Source of the DNA: an uncultured Bariatricus sp. | GTDB lineage: Bacteria > Bacillota > Clostridia > Lachnospirales > Lachnospiraceae | Direction: 5' to 3' | DNA length: 30,762 bases | NCBI GenBank assembly: GCA_934320645.1 | Contig: CAKRFP010000029.1 | Coordinates: forward strand, 1-30,762 | Part shown: positions 8,481 through 15,598 of the stretch, in pieces | Numbering within the stretch: position 1 is the stretch's first letter | Layout: every line of letters starts with the position of its first letter | The notes under the pieces: generated by a model | Told to the model about the DNA's origin: nothing | The model's database searches: none | The model's input: only the letters and a program-made list of their open reading frames with translations | Program-made: the position numbers and the translations under genes

Positions 8481-10759
8481 AAGCAGTAGGAGTACCATTT
8501 GTAAAAAAAGATGCGATGGCGTTGGTGACTGGAAAGCCGGTATATACAAATGATCTGGCGCCGAAGGAATGCCTGATCGTTAAGCTTCTGAGAAGTCCGC
8601 ATGCCAATGCAATGATCCGGGAGATCAAGACAGATGTGGCAATGCGCGTGCCGGGAATCGAAGCAATTTATACCTGGAAGGATGTACCGCAGCAGCGCTT
8701 TACAACTGCAGGTCAGACCTGGCCGGAGCCAAGTCCGTATGACCGGCTGATCCTGGATCAGCATGTGCGCTTTGTGGGAGATCCGGTGGCGATCATTGCC
8801 GGAGAAAATGAAGCGTGTGTGGAACGTGCGATGAAGATGATCAAGGTCAAATACGAGGTCCTTCCGGCAGTACTGGATCCGGAGGAAGCACTGGATGGTC
8901 CGATCCTGGTGCATCCGGAGGACAGCTGGAAGGCACTGTGCCCGGTAGGAGCAGATAATAAGAGGAACCTCTGTGCGCAGGCAGAAGACGGGAATGGAGA
9001 TGTAGAAAAAGTTCTTGCAGAATGCGATGTTGTTGTAGAACATACATACCATGTCAAAGCGGCACAACAGGCAATGATGGAAACATTTCAGACGGTCTGC
9101 TTTATGGATATGTATGGAAGACTGAATGTGATGAGTTCTACGCAGATCGTTTACCATGTGCGCCGTATTGTTTCCAATGCACTTGGCATACCAAAATCCA
9201 AGATACGTGCATTCAAGCCGAGGATCGGTGGCGGATTTGGTGCAAAGCAGTCGGCAGTAAGTGAGGTGTATCCGGCATTTGTTACCTGGAAGACCGGTAA
9301 ACCATCGAAAATTATATTTACAAGAGAAGAGTCCCAGATTGCGTCCTCACCGCGTCATGATATGGCAGTGACAGTCCGTATGGGAGCAGATAAAGAGGGA
9401 AATATCCGCGCAATTGATCTGTATACACTTTCTAACACAGGAGCATACGGGGAACATGGACCGACAACGGTCGGACTTTCCGGACATAAGGCGATTCCGC
9501 TTTACGGTTCGGCAGAGGCCTATCGTTTCCGTTACGATGTAGTTTATACGAACCGGATGTCAGCCGGAGCTTATCGTGGATATGGAGCTACTCAGGGGAT
9601 TTTTGCGGTCGAGACATCTGTTAACGAACTGGCAGAAAAACTTGGTATGGATCCAATGGAGATCCGTATGAAAAATATGGTAAAAGAAGGACAGTTCATG
9701 CCGGCATATTATGGGGAGACAGCGAATAGCTGTGCACTTGATAAATGCCTTGCGAGAGTAAAAGAAATGTCCGGATGGGACGAAAAGTATCCAAGAAAAG
9801 TTATGCCGGATGGCAAGATCCGTAGCGTCGGAGTAGCACTTGCCATGCAGGGATCCTGCATTTCCAATGTAGATGTGGGATCTGCAACGATCAAACTGGG
9901 CGAGGATGGTGTCTACAATATGTCAATCGCGGCAGCGGACATGGGAACCGGGTGTGATACGATTCTTGCACAGATGGCAGCAGAATGTCTGGATTGTGAT
10001 CTGGATGATATTGCAGTATCCGGAGCAGATACCGATACTTCGCCGTATGATTCGGGCTCTTATGCATCAAGTACGACTTATGTGACCGGTATGGCGGTGA
10101 CAAGAGCCAGCGAGGAGCTGAAAAAGCGGATCGTCAGACAGGCAGCGAAGATGCTGAAATGCGAAGTGGATGAGGTTGATTTCGATGGACACATTGCAAG
10201 AAGCGATAAGACCGGAGAAGAGGTGACACTTGCGGCGATCGGAGCAGGAGCAATGTGCGGAAGTGATATTGCGCTTCAGGTAACAGAAAGCCACAGCTCG
10301 CCGGTATCTCCGCCGCCTTATATGGCAGGCGCTGTTGAAATCGAACTGGATCCGGAGACCGGACATGTCGAGATCCTGGATTACTATGCAGTGGTTGACT
10401 GCGGAACTGTTATTAACCCGAATCTTGCGAGGGTACAGGCGGAAGGCGGAATCGTGCAGGGAATCGGCATGACTCTTTATGAGAATATCCAGTACACGGA
10501 AAAAGGACAGCTTCTGAACAATTCATTTATGCAGTACAAGATTCCTTCCCGAATGGATATGGGAAATCTGCATGTGGAATTTGAGAGCAGCTATGAGCCG
10601 ACCGGACCGTTTGGTGCAAAATCGATTGGTGAAATCGTCATCAATACACCGGCTCCGGCACTGACGCATGCAATCGCAAATGCTACAGGTCTGTGGTTCC
10701 GTGAACTTCCGATCACAAGTGAACAGATTGCAATGGGAATTATGGAAAATGAAAATTAA
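8477..10759 (+). CDS. Molybdopterin-binding catalytic subunit, xanthine dehydrogenase family
   Basis: 760-residue large subunit. The a/b hammerhead domain comes first (~15-120), then the Mo-cofactor-binding domain. Cofactor loops include the segments PRIGGGFGAKQ and GAYRGYGATQG. The C-terminal GPFGAKSIGEIV holds the expected catalytic Glu. It would hydroxylate a purine or other N-heterocycle using water. The substrate cannot be assigned with certainty, but the downstream NCS2 nucleobase permease favours a purine. Linkage to yqeB and yqeC suggests the selenium-dependent type, in which labile selenium sits on the Mo centre rather than as selenocysteine; no in-frame TGA is present. Confidence 0.93.
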   Translation: MKAVGVPFVKKDAMALVTGKPVYTNDLAPKECLIVKLLRSPHANAMIREIKTDVAMRVPGIEAIYTWKDVPQQRFTTAGQTWPEPSPYDRLILDQHVRFVGDPVAIIAGENEACVERAMKMIKVKYEVLPAVLDPEEALDGPILVHPEDSWKALCPVGADNKRNLCAQAEDGNGDVEKVLAECDVVVEHTYHVKAAQQAMMETFQTVCFMDMYGRLNVMSSTQIVYHVRRIVSNALGIPKSKIRAFKPRIGGGFGAKQSAVSEVYPAFVTWKTGKPSKIIFTREESQIASSPRHDMAVTVRMGADKEGNIRAIDLYTLSNTGAYGEHGPTTVGLSGHKAIPLYGSAEAYRFRYDVVYTNRMSAGAYRGYGATQGIFAVETSVNELAEKLGMDPMEIRMKNMVKEGQFMPAYYGETANSCALDKCLARVKEMSGWDEKYPRKVMPDGKIRSVGVALAMQGSCISNVDVGSATIKLGEDGVYNMSIAAADMGTGCDTILAQMAAECLDCDLDDIAVSGADTDTSPYDSGSYASSTTYVTGMAVTRASEELKKRIVRQAAKMLKCEVDEVDFDGHIARSDKTGEEVTLAAIGAGAMCGSDIALQVTESHSSPVSPPPYMAGAVEIELDPETGHVEILDYYAVVDCGTVINPNLARVQAEGGIVQGIGMTLYENIQYTEKGQLLNNSFMQYKIPSRMDMGNLHVEFESSYEPTGPFGAKSIGEIVINTPAPALTHAIANATGLWFRELPITSEQIAMGIMENEN

Positions 10760-12173
10760 ACTGATTTATCTGGCGGCTGGAAACAGCCGCCGTTTTAACA
10801 GCCAAAGGATGCAAAATACAGAACCGTCACAATCAGAAGCAGAGAACAAACTGCTTTATCTGCTGGATGAAAAGCCGATGTTCCGCTATTTATTCGACCG
10901 TCTGGTAAAAGTCTGTCAAAGGCATCCGGAATGGGAAGTGATTGTGGTAACACAGTATCCGGAGATTGAGCATCAGGTAAAAGCACTTCAGGAAACCGAG
11001 CGGAAAAGTAAAGGTTTCCCGGTAAAAACAGTGATTTCAAAAGACAGCTATAAAGGAGCATCCTATTCGGTAAAAGCAGGGATCCGTGCGACAGGAGATG
11101 CTGATGCCTATGCATTTTTTGTGGCGGATCAGCCTTATTTTACAGAAGAAAGCGTGGAAGGATTCCTGGAAAAGATGGAACGGGAGGCAAAAGCTGTACC
11201 GGGATGTGTGACCTGGAATGGACACGAAGGCAATCCGGTCTGGTTTCCGGCAAAGTACGGGAAAGAACTTCTGGAACTGGAAGGAGATGCAGGAGGAAGA
11301 AAGGTGTTCCGCAGATACCGGGAAAAAGCAGTATTTTACGAGGTGAGCCGGGAAAAAGAGCTGGAAGATATTGATTATATGCCGGAAACAGAAAAAATGC
11401 AGGTAACAGAAGGAAGCAGAGAGAAAACTTTCCACGTATATGACATTGAAAATGGAAAGCTTCAAAAGAAAGAGTCTCTGCTTATGGCACTTGGACTTAC
11501 GGAACAGATGGTGCCGAGAATTGCTGCCGTGGGTGCGGGAGGCAAGACTTCTCTTTTGAAACAGCTGCTTGGTGAATACAAAGAGAAGGGTGCCCTCCCG
11601 GTCCTGGTGACTACAACCCATATGAAAAAAGAGACTGCCCCTTATTTTGTAATGGAGGATTCCATCGGAAAGATTCTGGAAGTGCGTAAAAGAGAAGGCG
11701 TGGTGATCGCCGGCCTGGATGTAGGAAGAGGCAGGATCAAAAGCCTCTCTGTACCGGTAATGGAAAAGATCTGGGAGCTTCCAGCGCCGGTTCTTGTGGA
11801 AGCAGATGGAGCACGGATGCTTCCGGCGAAAGTGCCGGGTGAACAGGAACCGGTTATTCCAAAGCAGATCCGGACGGTCCTTTCTGTATATGGACTCGAT
11901 GCCGTCGGACAAAGGATAAAAGACTGCTGTTTCCGGTCTGAGCTTGTGGCGCAGGTGCTGGGAAAAACTGTGGAAGAGGTTCTGACGGAGGAAGACCTGG
12001 CAGGGCTGGCTGTTTCGGCAAAAGGCGGGAAAAAGAATGTCCTGCCGGAAATGGATTTTTGTATTGTGCTAAACAAAGCAGATGACGAAAAACGTCTGAA
12101 AATGGCAGAGAGAATCGCCTTAAGAGTGGAACAGGCTTCCGGTGAAAAAGTACGGATCACATCGTTTCGTTAA
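10749..12173 (+). CDS. yqeC: Fused MocA-like nucleotidyltransferase and YqeC selenium-cofactor protein
   Basis: 475 residues with two domains. Residues 1-~210 are a MobA/MocA-like NTP transferase that would add CMP or GMP to molybdopterin (LAAGNSRRF at 8-16, FVADQPYF at 124-131, NGHEGNPVWF at 157-166). A linker at ~212-240 joins it to a YqeC domain (~243-475) with a P-loop-like GAGGKTSLL at 262-270, VTTTHMKKE and VEADGARMLPAKVP. YqeC belongs to selenium-dependent molybdenum hydroxylase maturation. In many genomes these are separate proteins. The nucleotidyltransferase signature is interrupted by a polar insertion (~17-32) before the conserved Lys. The ATG at 10749 overlaps the upstream stop by 11 bases. 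Confidence 0.9.
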   Translation: MKIKLIYLAAGNSRRFNSQRMQNTEPSQSEAENKLLYLLDEKPMFRYLFDRLVKVCQRHPEWEVIVVTQYPEIEHQVKALQETERKSKGFPVKTVISKDSYKGASYSVKAGIRATGDADAYAFFVADQPYFTEESVEGFLEKMEREAKAVPGCVTWNGHEGNPVWFPAKYGKELLELEGDAGGRKVFRRYREKAVFYEVSREKELEDIDYMPETEKMQVTEGSREKTFHVYDIENGKLQKKESLLMALGLTEQMVPRIAAVGAGGKTSLLKQLLGEYKEKGALPVLVTTTHMKKETAPYFVMEDSIGKILEVRKREGVVIAGLDVGRGRIKSLSVPVMEKIWELPAPVLVEADGARMLPAKVPGEQEPVIPKQIRTVLSVYGLDAVGQRIKDCCFRSELVAQVLGKTVEEVLTEEDLAGLAVSAKGGKKNVLPEMDFCIVLNKADDEKRLKMAERIALRVEQASGEKVRITSFR

Positions 12174-12224
12174 TATTTTGGAAAAATAAAGCAATTCTGT
12201 GTTGAAAAATGGAACATTGCCGAA

Positions 12225-12253
12225 TTGTCATTGAAAACCAATCGTGCTATCAT
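12225..12253 (+). promoter_or_regulatory. Sigma-A-type promoter of the permease-yqeB unit
   Basis: The -35 is TTGTCA (12225-12230) and the -10 is TATCAT (12248-12253), with a 17-base spacer. The -10 overlaps an inverted repeat GCTATC (12246-12251) / GATAGC (12260-12265), a possible operator. Confidence 0.7.
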
Positions 12254-12269
12254 AGATACGATAGCTTTG

Positions 12270-12283
12270 ACAACGAAAGTTGT
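12270..12283 (+). promoter_or_regulatory. 5-N4-5 palindrome ACAAC-GAAA-GTTGT in the permease leader
   Basis: A perfect 5-bp inverted repeat with four bases between, just downstream of the -10. As RNA it would form a small hairpin with a GAAA tetraloop; as DNA it has the 5-N4-5 geometry of Crp/Fnr-family operators. It resembles the palindrome in front of the molybdopterin-binding protein gene. Confidence 0.4.
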
Positions 12284-12309
12284 AAGTGGGTAGAGAAGGA
12301 GGCAAAAAA

Positions 12310-13641
12310 GTGAGTACGAAGAATAGTAATACTTCACAGGAACTATTTAACCTTAACGGAAAACCATCCTTTGGTCAGGCACTTCCGCTGGCATTCCAGC
12401 ATGTAGTGGCGATGATCATTGGCTGTGTTGCGCCGGCGATCATTCTTGCCGGTGTGTCCGGACTTTCAGAATCAGACACGGTTGTCCTGATTCAGGCATC
12501 TCTTGCAATGTCAGCGATTTCGACATTCATCCAGCTTTTTCCGTTTATCAAATTTAAGTCTTATCAGATAGGAGCCGGGCTTCCGGTTATTATGGGAATC
12601 AGCTTTGCGTATGTGCCGATCATGCAGTCAATTGCACAGGATGCAGATGTTGGAACAATACTTGGTGCACAGATCGTGGGTGGTATTGTTGCGATCATTG
12701 TAGGAATATTTATCAAACAGATCCGTCATCTTTTCCCGCCGCTGGTTACGGGAACGGTTGTATTTGCAATCGGACTTTCACTGTATCCGACCGCAGTCAA
12801 TTATATGGCAGGTGGAACAGGAAGTGCGGATTATGGTTCATGGCAGAACTGGCTTGTTGCGATCATCACTCTGGCAGTTGTAACAGGATTGAATCATTTT
12901 GGAAAGGGCTTTTTAAAGCTTTCTTCCGTTCTGATCGGAATCATAGTTGGATATGTAGTTGCGCTTGGCTTTGGAATGGTGGATTTTTCTTCCGTATTAA
13001 CGGCAAAATGGGTACAGTTCCCACAGCCGATGCATTTCGGAATTAAATTCGAGCCATCCTCATGTGTTGCGATTGCGGTATTGTTTGCAATCAGTTCCAT
13101 TCAGGCAATCGGAGACTTTTCAGCAACGACGACTGGAGGAATGGACCGTATGCCGACGGATGAGGAATTAAGCGGTGGTATCATTGGTTATGGAGTCAGC
13201 AATATTGTCTGCGCATTTTTCAGCGGACTCCCGACAGCGACCTACAGTCAGAATGTCGGAATCGTAAGCTCTACGAAAGTAGTGGCAAAGAGAGTGTTTG
13301 GAATTGCAGCGATGATCATGCTGGTTGCAGGAATCATGCCAAAGATCGCCTACATTCTTCTGACTATTCCGTCATGTGTGCTTGGAGGCGCAACAATCTC
13401 TGTATTTGCAATGATTTCCATGACGGGTATCAAACTGATCAATAATTCAAAGATGAATTATAGAAATACATCCATCGTAGGACTTGCCATTGCACTCGGA
13501 ATGGGTGTGACACAGGCAAATGCAGCACTTGCACAGCTTCCTGCATGGGTAACAACCATTTTCGGTAAATCACCGGTTGCACTGTCTACTCTGGTTGCAG
13601 TGTTCCTGAATCTGGTTTTACCAAAGGAGAAAGAAGAGTAA
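12310..13641 (+). CDS. NCS2-family nucleobase:cation symporter (xanthine/uracil permease)
   Basis: 443-residue polytopic membrane protein with ~13-14 hydrophobic segments. NCS2 features include the N-terminal ...LPLAFQHVVAMIIGCVAPAIIL stretch (His-containing TM1), FKSYQIGAGLPVIMGISFAYVP, and the motif region GDFSATTTGGMDR followed by GGIIGYGVSNIVCAFFSGLPTATYSQNVGIV, close to bacterial purine permeases. GTG at 12310 is chosen because AAGGAGG lies 7 bases upstream; the earlier GTG at 12286 has no such site. Its position between the hydroxylase operon and yqeB implies uptake of the substrate, most likely xanthine, urate or a related purine. Confidence 0.92.
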   Translation: MSTKNSNTSQELFNLNGKPSFGQALPLAFQHVVAMIIGCVAPAIILAGVSGLSESDTVVLIQASLAMSAISTFIQLFPFIKFKSYQIGAGLPVIMGISFAYVPIMQSIAQDADVGTILGAQIVGGIVAIIVGIFIKQIRHLFPPLVTGTVVFAIGLSLYPTAVNYMAGGTGSADYGSWQNWLVAIITLAVVTGLNHFGKGFLKLSSVLIGIIVGYVVALGFGMVDFSSVLTAKWVQFPQPMHFGIKFEPSSCVAIAVLFAISSIQAIGDFSATTTGGMDRMPTDEELSGGIIGYGVSNIVCAFFSGLPTATYSQNVGIVSSTKVVAKRVFGIAAMIMLVAGIMPKIAYILLTIPSCVLGGATISVFAMISMTGIKLINNSKMNYRNTSIVGLAIALGMGVTQANAALAQLPAWVTTIFGKSPVALSTLVAVFLNLVLPKEKEE

Positions 13642-14430
13642 ATGAAGATCCTGATAAGAGGAGCCGGGGATCTTGCCACGGGAATTGCAGCAGAGCTGTG
13701 GGAAAGAGGATATCAGATCCTGATGACGGATGTTGCCATTCCACTCACCGTCAGGCGTGAGGTGGCATTTTCAAGAGCGGTGTACGAAGAACATGCAGTG
13801 GTAGAAGGAATGGAAGCAGTTCTTGCCGGAAATTTTGCAGAAGCAGAAGCAATTATGGCAACGCGGAAAATTGCTGTCATGGTGGATGAAAAAGCAGAAG
13901 TGCGGAAAGAATATCTGCCGGATGTACTGGTTGACGGGATCATGGCAAAAAAGAATCTTGGGACCCGGATCAGTGACGCTCCTCTTGTTATTGGTATCGG
14001 ACCGGGCTTTACGGCAGCCGGAGACTGCCATTTTGTGATCGAAACGCAAAGAGGTGAGCATCTGGGCGAGGTGATCCGCGAGGGAAGTGCAATCCCCAAC
14101 ACCGGAATTCCGGGAAATATTGGCGGCTATACGGTGGAACGCCTTTTAAAGGCATCCGTAGACGGAATCATGCATCCGGTCGCGCAAATTGGTGATGTGG
14201 TGGAAAAAGGGCAGATTGTTGCAAGGTGCGGAGATGAACCTGTCTATGCGAGGCTCCACGGGATTGTCCGTGGGATGCTCCAGGAAGGCGTACCGGTCAA
14301 AAAAGGGCTGAAGATCGGAGATGTGGATGCAAGGATAGAGGAAAAACTTTGTTATACGATTTCGGATAAAGCACGAAAGATCGGAAACGGAGTTGCGGAA
14401 GCAATCGATTTTGTTTATAAAACGAAATAA
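13642..14430 (+). CDS. yqeB: YqeB, selenium-dependent molybdenum hydroxylase maturation protein
   Basis: 262 residues, normal for the EF2563/YqeB family. An N-terminal nucleotide-binding-like motif (IRGAGDLATGIA) is followed by a central domain containing IGIGPGFTAAGDCHFVIETQRG. The C-terminal half resembles a lipoyl/biotinyl-type barrel (DGIMHPVAQIGDVVEKGQIVARCGDEPVYA). The family is a marker of genomes that add labile selenium to Mo hydroxylases; its exact chemistry is not established. The ATG follows the permease stop without a gap, so the two are translationally coupled. A selD gene, expected for selenium supply, is not in this window. Confidence 0.93.
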   Translation: MKILIRGAGDLATGIAAELWERGYQILMTDVAIPLTVRREVAFSRAVYEEHAVVEGMEAVLAGNFAEAEAIMATRKIAVMVDEKAEVRKEYLPDVLVDGIMAKKNLGTRISDAPLVIGIGPGFTAAGDCHFVIETQRGEHLGEVIREGSAIPNTGIPGNIGGYTVERLLKASVDGIMHPVAQIGDVVEKGQIVARCGDEPVYARLHGIVRGMLQEGVPVKKGLKIGDVDARIEEKLCYTISDKARKIGNGVAEAIDFVYKTK

Positions 14431-14431
14431 A

Positions 14432-14449
14432 AAGTTGTCTGGACAACTT
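14432..14449. promoter_or_regulatory. Perfect 8-bp inverted repeat AAGTTGTC-TG-GACAACTT, candidate operator
   Basis: It lies immediately after the yqeB stop and just upstream of a putative extended -10 at 14468-14476, covering the position of its -35. The core GTTGT-N4-ACAAC has Crp/Fnr-like 5-N4-5 geometry, and a Crp/Fnr regulator is encoded at the end of the operon. There is no T-run directly after it, so it is a poor terminator. Confidence 0.5.
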
Positions 14450-14467
14450 ATTTACCCATCCTTTTTA

Positions 14468-14476
14468 TGATAAAAT
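14468..14476 (+). promoter_or_regulatory. Putative extended -10 promoter of the molybdate operon
   Basis: TGA-TAAAAT is an extended -10 (TAAAAT at 14471-14476). The -35 position (TTATTT, 14448-14453, 17-base spacer) is weak, which suggests activator dependence or a low basal level. Confidence 0.45.
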
Positions 14477-14496
14477 ATAAAAAAGGTTTGGGCAGA

Positions 14497-14526
14497 ATAC
14501 CTGCCGCAGTGACGGCAGGTATTTTT
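14497..14526 (+). terminator. Strong intrinsic terminator or attenuator before the molybdopterin-binding protein gene
   Basis: ATACCTGCCG (14497-14506) pairs perfectly with CGGCAGGTAT (14513-14522) around a 6-base loop, and the stem runs into five T. It may end the permease-yqeB transcript, or act as an attenuator if transcription starts at the extended -10 upstream. GGCAG at 14491-14495 could instead pair with CTGCC at 14501-14505 and break the terminator. Confidence 0.8.
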
Positions 14527-14559
14527 ATGCCATAATCCATATAAAGTGAGGAACAAAAA

Positions 14560-15597
14560 ATGAAACTGGTAAGAACAGAAGATGCAGTGGGGCAGGTGCT
14601 GTGCCATGACATTACACAGATCATTCCGGGAGTTGTAAAGGATGCAGTTTTCCGGAAGGGGCATATTGTTACCGAAGAAGACATTCCGGTACTTTTATCT
14701 GTGGGAAAAGAGAATCTTTATATCTGGGAAAAACAGGAAGGCGTGCTTCATGAAAATGAGGCGGCTGAGATCTTGCGTCAGATCTGTCAGGGTGAGCATA
14801 TGCATCCTTCCGGGGTGAAGGAAGGAAAGATCGAACTGATCGCCGACTGTGAGGGGGTATTGAAGATCAATGCCGAAAAGCTGAATGCGGTGAACAGTCT
14901 CGGTGAGATGATGATCGCCTCCAGACATGGAAATTTTCCGGTGAAAACCGGAGATAAGATTGCAGGAACAAGGATCATTCCGCTTGTGATCGAAGAAGAA
15001 AAGATGCAGAAAGCCTGTGAAGTGGCAGGAAAAGAACCGATTTTCCAGATCCTTCCGTATCAGAAGAAAAAAGCGGGAATCGTAACGACGGGAAGCGAAG
15101 TGTATTATCACCGGATCGAGGATAAATTTACTCCGGTTGTGATCGACAAATTGAAAGAATGTGGCGTTACAGAGGTGAAGCAGATCCAGTGCAACGATGA
15201 TCATGAGATGATCACAGAGGCAATCCAGACTCTGATCGAGGATGGTTTTGACCTGATCGTCTGTACCGGCGGAATGAGTGTGGATCCGGATGACAGGACT
15301 CCGCTTGCAATCAAAAATGCCTGTACGGAAGTGGTGACTTATGGGGCACCGGTTCTTCCGGGAGCTATGTTTATGCTTGCTTATTGTGAAAAAGAAGGCA
15401 GACAGATTCCGATCATGGGGCTTCCGGGATGCGTGATGTATGCAAAACGGACGATTTTTGATCTGGTTCTTCCAAGGATTATGTGTGATGAAAAGCTGCA
15501 TGAAAAAGATTTCCAGATTCTTGGACAGGGAGGACTTTGTCTGTCCTGTCCGGTGTGTACGTTCCCAAACTGTGGATTTGGAAAGGGAGGATATTAA
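14560..15597 (+). CDS. Molybdopterin-binding protein with MoCF-type domain and Cys-rich tail
   Basis: 345 residues, related to MoeA/MogA-type proteins. The N-terminal ~150 residues are family-specific. The molybdopterin-binding domain spans ~170-310 with IVTTGSEVYYHRIEDKFTPV, VCTGGMSVDPDDRTP and the IMGLPGCVMYA loop. The C-terminal tail (~328-345) has four Cys in a C-x2-C-x2-C-x4-C spacing (CLSCPVCTFPNCGFG), suitable for binding a metal or selenium. Homologous proteins accompany selenium-dependent Mo hydroxylase loci, so Mo insertion or cofactor delivery is the likely role. GTGAGGAA precedes the ATG. The modA ribosome-binding site lies inside its last codons. Confidence 0.85.
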   Translation: MKLVRTEDAVGQVLCHDITQIIPGVVKDAVFRKGHIVTEEDIPVLLSVGKENLYIWEKQEGVLHENEAAEILRQICQGEHMHPSGVKEGKIELIADCEGVLKINAEKLNAVNSLGEMMIASRHGNFPVKTGDKIAGTRIIPLVIEEEKMQKACEVAGKEPIFQILPYQKKKAGIVTTGSEVYYHRIEDKFTPVVIDKLKECGVTEVKQIQCNDDHEMITEAIQTLIEDGFDLIVCTGGMSVDPDDRTPLAIKNACTEVVTYGAPVLPGAMFMLAYCEKEGRQIPIMGLPGCVMYAKRTIFDLVLPRIMCDEKLHEKDFQILGQGGLCLSCPVCTFPNCGFGKGGY

Positions 15598-15598
15598 A

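Noticed and set aside
8105..9157. Long antisense open frame (~350 codons) across the hydroxylase genes
   Set aside because: Composition is His/Arg/Ser-rich with no domain, and it lies opposite two strongly supported genes with complete motifs; it is a shadow frame.
8477..10759. Selenocysteine in the Mo subunit
   Set aside because: The frame has no internal TGA; the selenium link rests on YqeB/YqeC and a labile selenium ligand instead.
12174..12309. Purine riboswitch before the nucleobase permease
   Set aside because: The ~60-base leader after the promoter lacks the three-way junction layout; only a small GAAA-loop hairpin is present.
14431..14559. Moco riboswitch before the molybdate operon
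   Set aside because: The leader is too short and I cannot match the known multi-stem fold; only the terminator-like hairpin is supported.
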